Positions 61,592 through 64,000 of a DNA stretch of 64,000 nt are shown piece after piece. Both the position numbers and the translations under genes were made by a program. The stretch's first letter is position 1; each line of letters opens with the position of its first letter. This DNA comes from Hyphococcus formosus. GTDB lineage: Bacteria > Pseudomonadota > Alphaproteobacteria > Caulobacterales > Parvularculaceae. Below the pieces are notes generated by a model. That model saw only the letters and a list, made by a program, of their open reading frames with translations. It ran no database searches and was not told where the DNA came from. Where the stretch lies: NCBI RefSeq assembly GCF_046736345.1, contig NZ_CP157210.1, forward strand, positions 2,046,001 to 2,110,000. Reading direction: 5' to 3'.

Positions 61592-62101
61592 TTAGTCCGT
61601 AGACCGCGGTAATTTCCATTCCGGGCGGGGGAAATGGCAAGTATATCCATTCGGGAAGCGCTCCAGATAGTCTTGATGTTCGGGCTCCGCCTCCCAAAAG
61701 TCACTGACCGGAGAAACCTTTGTGACAACCTCACCCGGCCATAAACCGGACGCATTGACATCTTTGATGGTTCTTAGCGCTTCTTCTTTTTGTGCCTCGT
61801 CCACGTAAAAGATTTCGGAGCGATAGGACGTACCAATATCATTACCCTGACGATTTAAGGTTGATGGGTCGTGAATCTGAAAAAAGAATTCCAACAAGTT
61901 CCGATAACTCGTTTTCGTCGGATCGAAGATGATCTCGATTGCTTCGGCGTGTCCATGGTGGTTTTGATAGGTCGCATTCGGCACATCCCCACCCGTATAG
62001 CCGACGCGGGTTTTAACCACGCCCGGCTGTGCGCGAATGAGGTCCTGCATCCCCCAAAAGCACCCACCGGCAAGCACTGCACGCTCAGTATCCGCAGACA
62101 T
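61592..62101 (-). CDS. msrA: Peptide methionine-(S)-sulfoxide reductase
   Basis: 169 aa from ATG 62101 (AGGAAG upstream; ATG 62104 also possible). Catalytic Cys in AVLAGGCFWGMQDLIRAQPG, then VGYTGGDVPNATYQNH and HAEAIEIIFDPTKTSYRNLL, the MsrA hallmarks. C-terminal resolving Cys: one in YTCHFP near the end. It repairs oxidised methionine. Cytoplasmic, single gene. Confidence 0.95.
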   Translation of the reverse strand: MSADTERAVLAGGCFWGMQDLIRAQPGVVKTRVGYTGGDVPNATYQNHHGHAEAIEIIFDPTKTSYRNLLEFFFQIHDPSTLNRQGNDIGTSYRSEIFYVDEAQKEEALRTIKDVNASGLWPGEVVTKVSPVSDFWEAEPEHQDYLERFPNGYTCHFPRPEWKLPRSTD

Positions 62102-62316
62102 CATCAACTTCCTATTCACCCGTTCGCGACCACGATCGCCCGTTATTCGCGCCAAAAGCGCCCTGCGCAATTTATGGGGTCGTCCCCCGCTGCCTTAAAG
62201 TATAACGCAGCTCACATTTTGGCGAGCGCACCCCATAGTCCCAATATCTGCAGTCCGCCACATAAATCGGCACTCGGCCACCGGAACTGACCCAAACGGG
62301 GGGTGTTTTCTATGGT

Positions 62317-62802
62317 ATGCTAGAGGTCTTCGCATCTTCCTTTGCGACCGCGACCCCATTTGCGGAAATTTTGGCCCGAATGCTTATGGCCTGCGTTTTC
62401 GCCTTTGTGATTGGCGTGGATCGCGAATATCGCAGCCGCCCCGCCGGCCTGCGCACGAATATGCTCACGGCCCTCGCCGCATGTGCTTTTACGATTATCG
62501 CGATTGAAATGATTTCCGATCTGGGCAGCTATGATGACCGCACCCAACTTGACCCAATCCGTGTGGTCCAGGCGGTTACGGCGGGCGTCGCCTTCCTCGC
62601 GGCGGGTACCATCATCCAATCGGGCGGAAGCGTGAAAGGTCTCACGACCGGCGCGGGCATGTGGCTCGCGGGCGCAGTCGGCCTCGCCTGCGGCGCGGGT
62701 TATTTGGCGGTCGGCTTCATCGCGACCTGCCTCGCGCTTTTGATCCTGATTCCAATCAACATTTTCGAAAAGAAAATGCCGACCAAGGACGACGAAAACT
62801 AG
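62317..62802 (+). CDS. MgtC/SapB-family membrane protein
   Basis: 161 aa, four to five helices. GVDREYRSRPAGLRTNMLTA (the conserved R-x-x-x-x-RPAGLRT loop), GVAFLAAGTIIQSGG, VKGLTTGAGMWLAGAVGLAC: the MgtC core. Lacks the C-terminal ACT-like domain of virulence MgtC, as in most environmental members. Linked to magnesium homeostasis or ATP synthase inhibition in other species; role here unknown. Divergent from msrA. Confidence 0.93.
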   Translation: MLEVFASSFATATPFAEILARMLMACVFAFVIGVDREYRSRPAGLRTNMLTALAACAFTIIAIEMISDLGSYDDRTQLDPIRVVQAVTAGVAFLAAGTIIQSGGSVKGLTTGAGMWLAGAVGLACGAGYLAVGFIATCLALLILIPINIFEKKMPTKDDEN

Positions 62803-62860
62803 GCTTGGCGACAGACCATCCCACAATCGGCGTATGCCCCTCCTTTTATCGAAGAAATCG

Positions 62861-62890
62861 CCGCCCATTTTAGTTGAAAATTGCGGGCGG
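62861..62890 (+). terminator. Weak terminator-like hairpin after the MgtC gene
   Basis: CCGCCC (62861-62866) pairs with GGGCGG (62885-62890); the inner TTTT/AAAA segment can pair too. Followed by GCTCTTGTTT, only a partial T-tract. Confidence 0.35.
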
Positions 62891-63061
62891 GCTCTTGTTT
62901 ATCCGCTTGCATGGGCTATTGGTGAGCTGCTGGCGATGGGGGCGAATTTTCACCCCTAGCCAGATAATTTGTAACGTCATTTTCGAAACTCAATGGCCCG
63001 CCGGGCCAATACAAAGCTTGCCATTCAGGTAAGCCTTCGCTGATTTAAAGGAGCGCTTTCA

Positions 63062-64000
63062 ATGTTCGCCGCCGTCACCCCTGTGCCGCCTGACGCTATT
63101 CTCGGTTTGTCCCTTGCTTACGCAGCAGACACGAGAAGCGATAAAATTGATCTTGGTGTCGGGGTGTACCGAACGATCGAGGGCGAGACACCCGTAATGG
63201 CGGCGGTTAAAAAAGCCGAAGCGTTTGTCATCGATCATCAGAACAGCAAACGCTATACGCCACCCGAAGGCGCACCCGGATTTACAGATAACATCCTTAA
63301 ACTGGTTTTCGGCGACGCCGACGTGCTTCAATCCGGTCGCGCGGCTGCGGTACAAGCGCCGGGCGGATGTGGTGCATTGCGCCTTGCCGCTGACCTGCTT
63401 AACCGCTTTGGTGCAAAAACGATTTCAACGGGCGCACCAACTTGGGCCAATCACAAACCGCTTATGGGCGCGGCTGGCTTTGATATTCAAATGCTGCCCT
63501 ATTATGACGCTGCATCGTCGTCGATCGATTTCGACGCTTATGTCGAAGCTGTTAAAAAGCTCGGGCCGAGCGATGTTCTGTTGATCCATAATTGCTGCCA
63601 CAACCCAACCGGCGCAGATCTCAGTACGGATCAAATTGATATTCTCGCGCAAATGGCCAAAGAACAAGGCTTCTTCCCGCTGATTGACGCGGCCTATCAC
63701 GGCTTCGCACAAGATCTCGAAAAAGACGCCTATATGATCCGCGCATTCGCAGATCAGGTTCCGGAAGTTTTGGTGACGTACTCTTGCTCCAAGAATTTCG
63801 GCCTTTATCGCGAACGTGTTGGTGCACTGATCGTTGTTTCCGACACTGCGGAGCGCGCACTGGCCATTAAATCCCACGCATTGAATATTGCGCGGGCGAA
63901 CTATTCCATGCCGCCGGCCCATGGCGGCGCTATCGTTTCCGAAATTCTGGGGTCACCGGAACTCTCAAAAATGTGGCGCGATGAACTTGCTGCCATGTCC
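63062..64000 (+). CDS. Aromatic/aspartate aminotransferase, 3' truncated by window edge
   Basis: First 313 codons of a class I aminotransferase. AAGGAGCGCTTTCA precedes ATG 63062. IDLGVGVYRTIEGETPVMAA, CCHNPTGADLSTDQ, LIDAAYHGFA and TYSCSKNFGLYRERVGALIV (PLP Lys in SKNFGLY) are the AspC/TyrB-type motifs. It transfers amino groups between aspartate or aromatic amino acids and 2-oxoglutarate. The stop lies beyond base 64000. Confidence 0.95.
   Translation, partial: MFAAVTPVPPDAILGLSLAYAADTRSDKIDLGVGVYRTIEGETPVMAAVKKAEAFVIDHQNSKRYTPPEGAPGFTDNILKLVFGDADVLQSGRAAAVQAPGGCGALRLAADLLNRFGAKTISTGAPTWANHKPLMGAAGFDIQMLPYYDAASSSIDFDAYVEAVKKLGPSDVLLIHNCCHNPTGADLSTDQIDILAQMAKEQGFFPLIDAAYHGFAQDLEKDAYMIRAFADQVPEVLVTYSCSKNFGLYRERVGALIVVSDTAERALAIKSHALNIARANYSMPPAHGGAIVSEILGSPELSKMWRDELAAMS

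Noticed and set aside
1..64000. Search for tRNA, rRNA, CRISPR arrays, transposases, integrases and prophage genes
   Set aside because: None found by eye; the gene content is uniform and chromosomal.

Overview
The window is chromosomal DNA of moderate GC content from a free-living, aerobic, probably aquatic alphaproteobacterium. I infer the group from gene content, not from a marker gene. The F0 operon has both b' and b subunits (atpI-B-E-F'-F). Glycine decarboxylase is split into two subunits. There are an IalB-type secreted protein, a PcaR-like IclR regulator, a perfect CtrA-type box and two large TonB-dependent receptors. A member of the Caulobacterales, Hyphomonadales or Parvularculales is a reasonable guess. 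I see no rRNA, tRNA, CRISPR array, insertion sequence, prophage or integrase. Most genes are tightly packed, with many 1-4 base overlaps.

Layout. 0-1.2 kb: end of a small cassette (SRPBCC, PhnB-like VOC, DUF1428). 1.5-4.7 kb: F0 ATP synthase operon plus a DUF924 gene. 4.7-11 kb, minus strand: glycine cleavage operon gcvT-gcvH-gcvPA-gcvPB, led by a recognisable promoter, a tandem glycine riboswitch and a terminator-like hairpin, and followed by a membrane-anchored FMN glutamate synthase-like enzyme. 11-16 kb: Zur/Fur-type repressor, an NTF2-like protein, and an iron ABC transporter split between two divergent units. 16-18.9 kb: two secreted amidohydrolase-fold proteins, one of which has lost its metal ligands. 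19-24 kb: PhoD phosphatase, a 4-helix membrane protein and adenine deaminase in a coupled row, then Ysc84-like, DUF423 and small proteins. 24-27 kb: TonB receptor. 27-33 kb: two divergent histidine kinases, a CI-like regulator with a degenerate S24 domain, and a small divergent gene. 33-46.5 kb: housekeeping genes (gph, glmU, rpiA, gor, malate synthase, ialB-like, acnA, an outer-membrane protein with a membrane glycosyltransferase, dapF, tdk). 46.5-49.3 kb: ppc. 49.5-61 kb: an IclR regulator and a six-gene co-directional block (esterase-fold protein, TonB receptor, M20 peptidase, three M24 peptidases). 61.6-64 kb: msrA, an MgtC-like protein and the start of an aromatic/aspartate aminotransferase.

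How the genes fit together. The central-metabolism genes (glycine cleavage, aconitase, malate synthase, PEP carboxylase, ATP synthase) fit growth on amino acids and two-carbon compounds. The 50.6-61 kb block looks like an uptake and periplasmic degradation system for peptides, probably proline-containing, and is the best candidate here for an undescribed system. The active/inactive amidohydrolase pair and the degenerate CI-like regulator with its overlapping palindromes are the next most unusual items.
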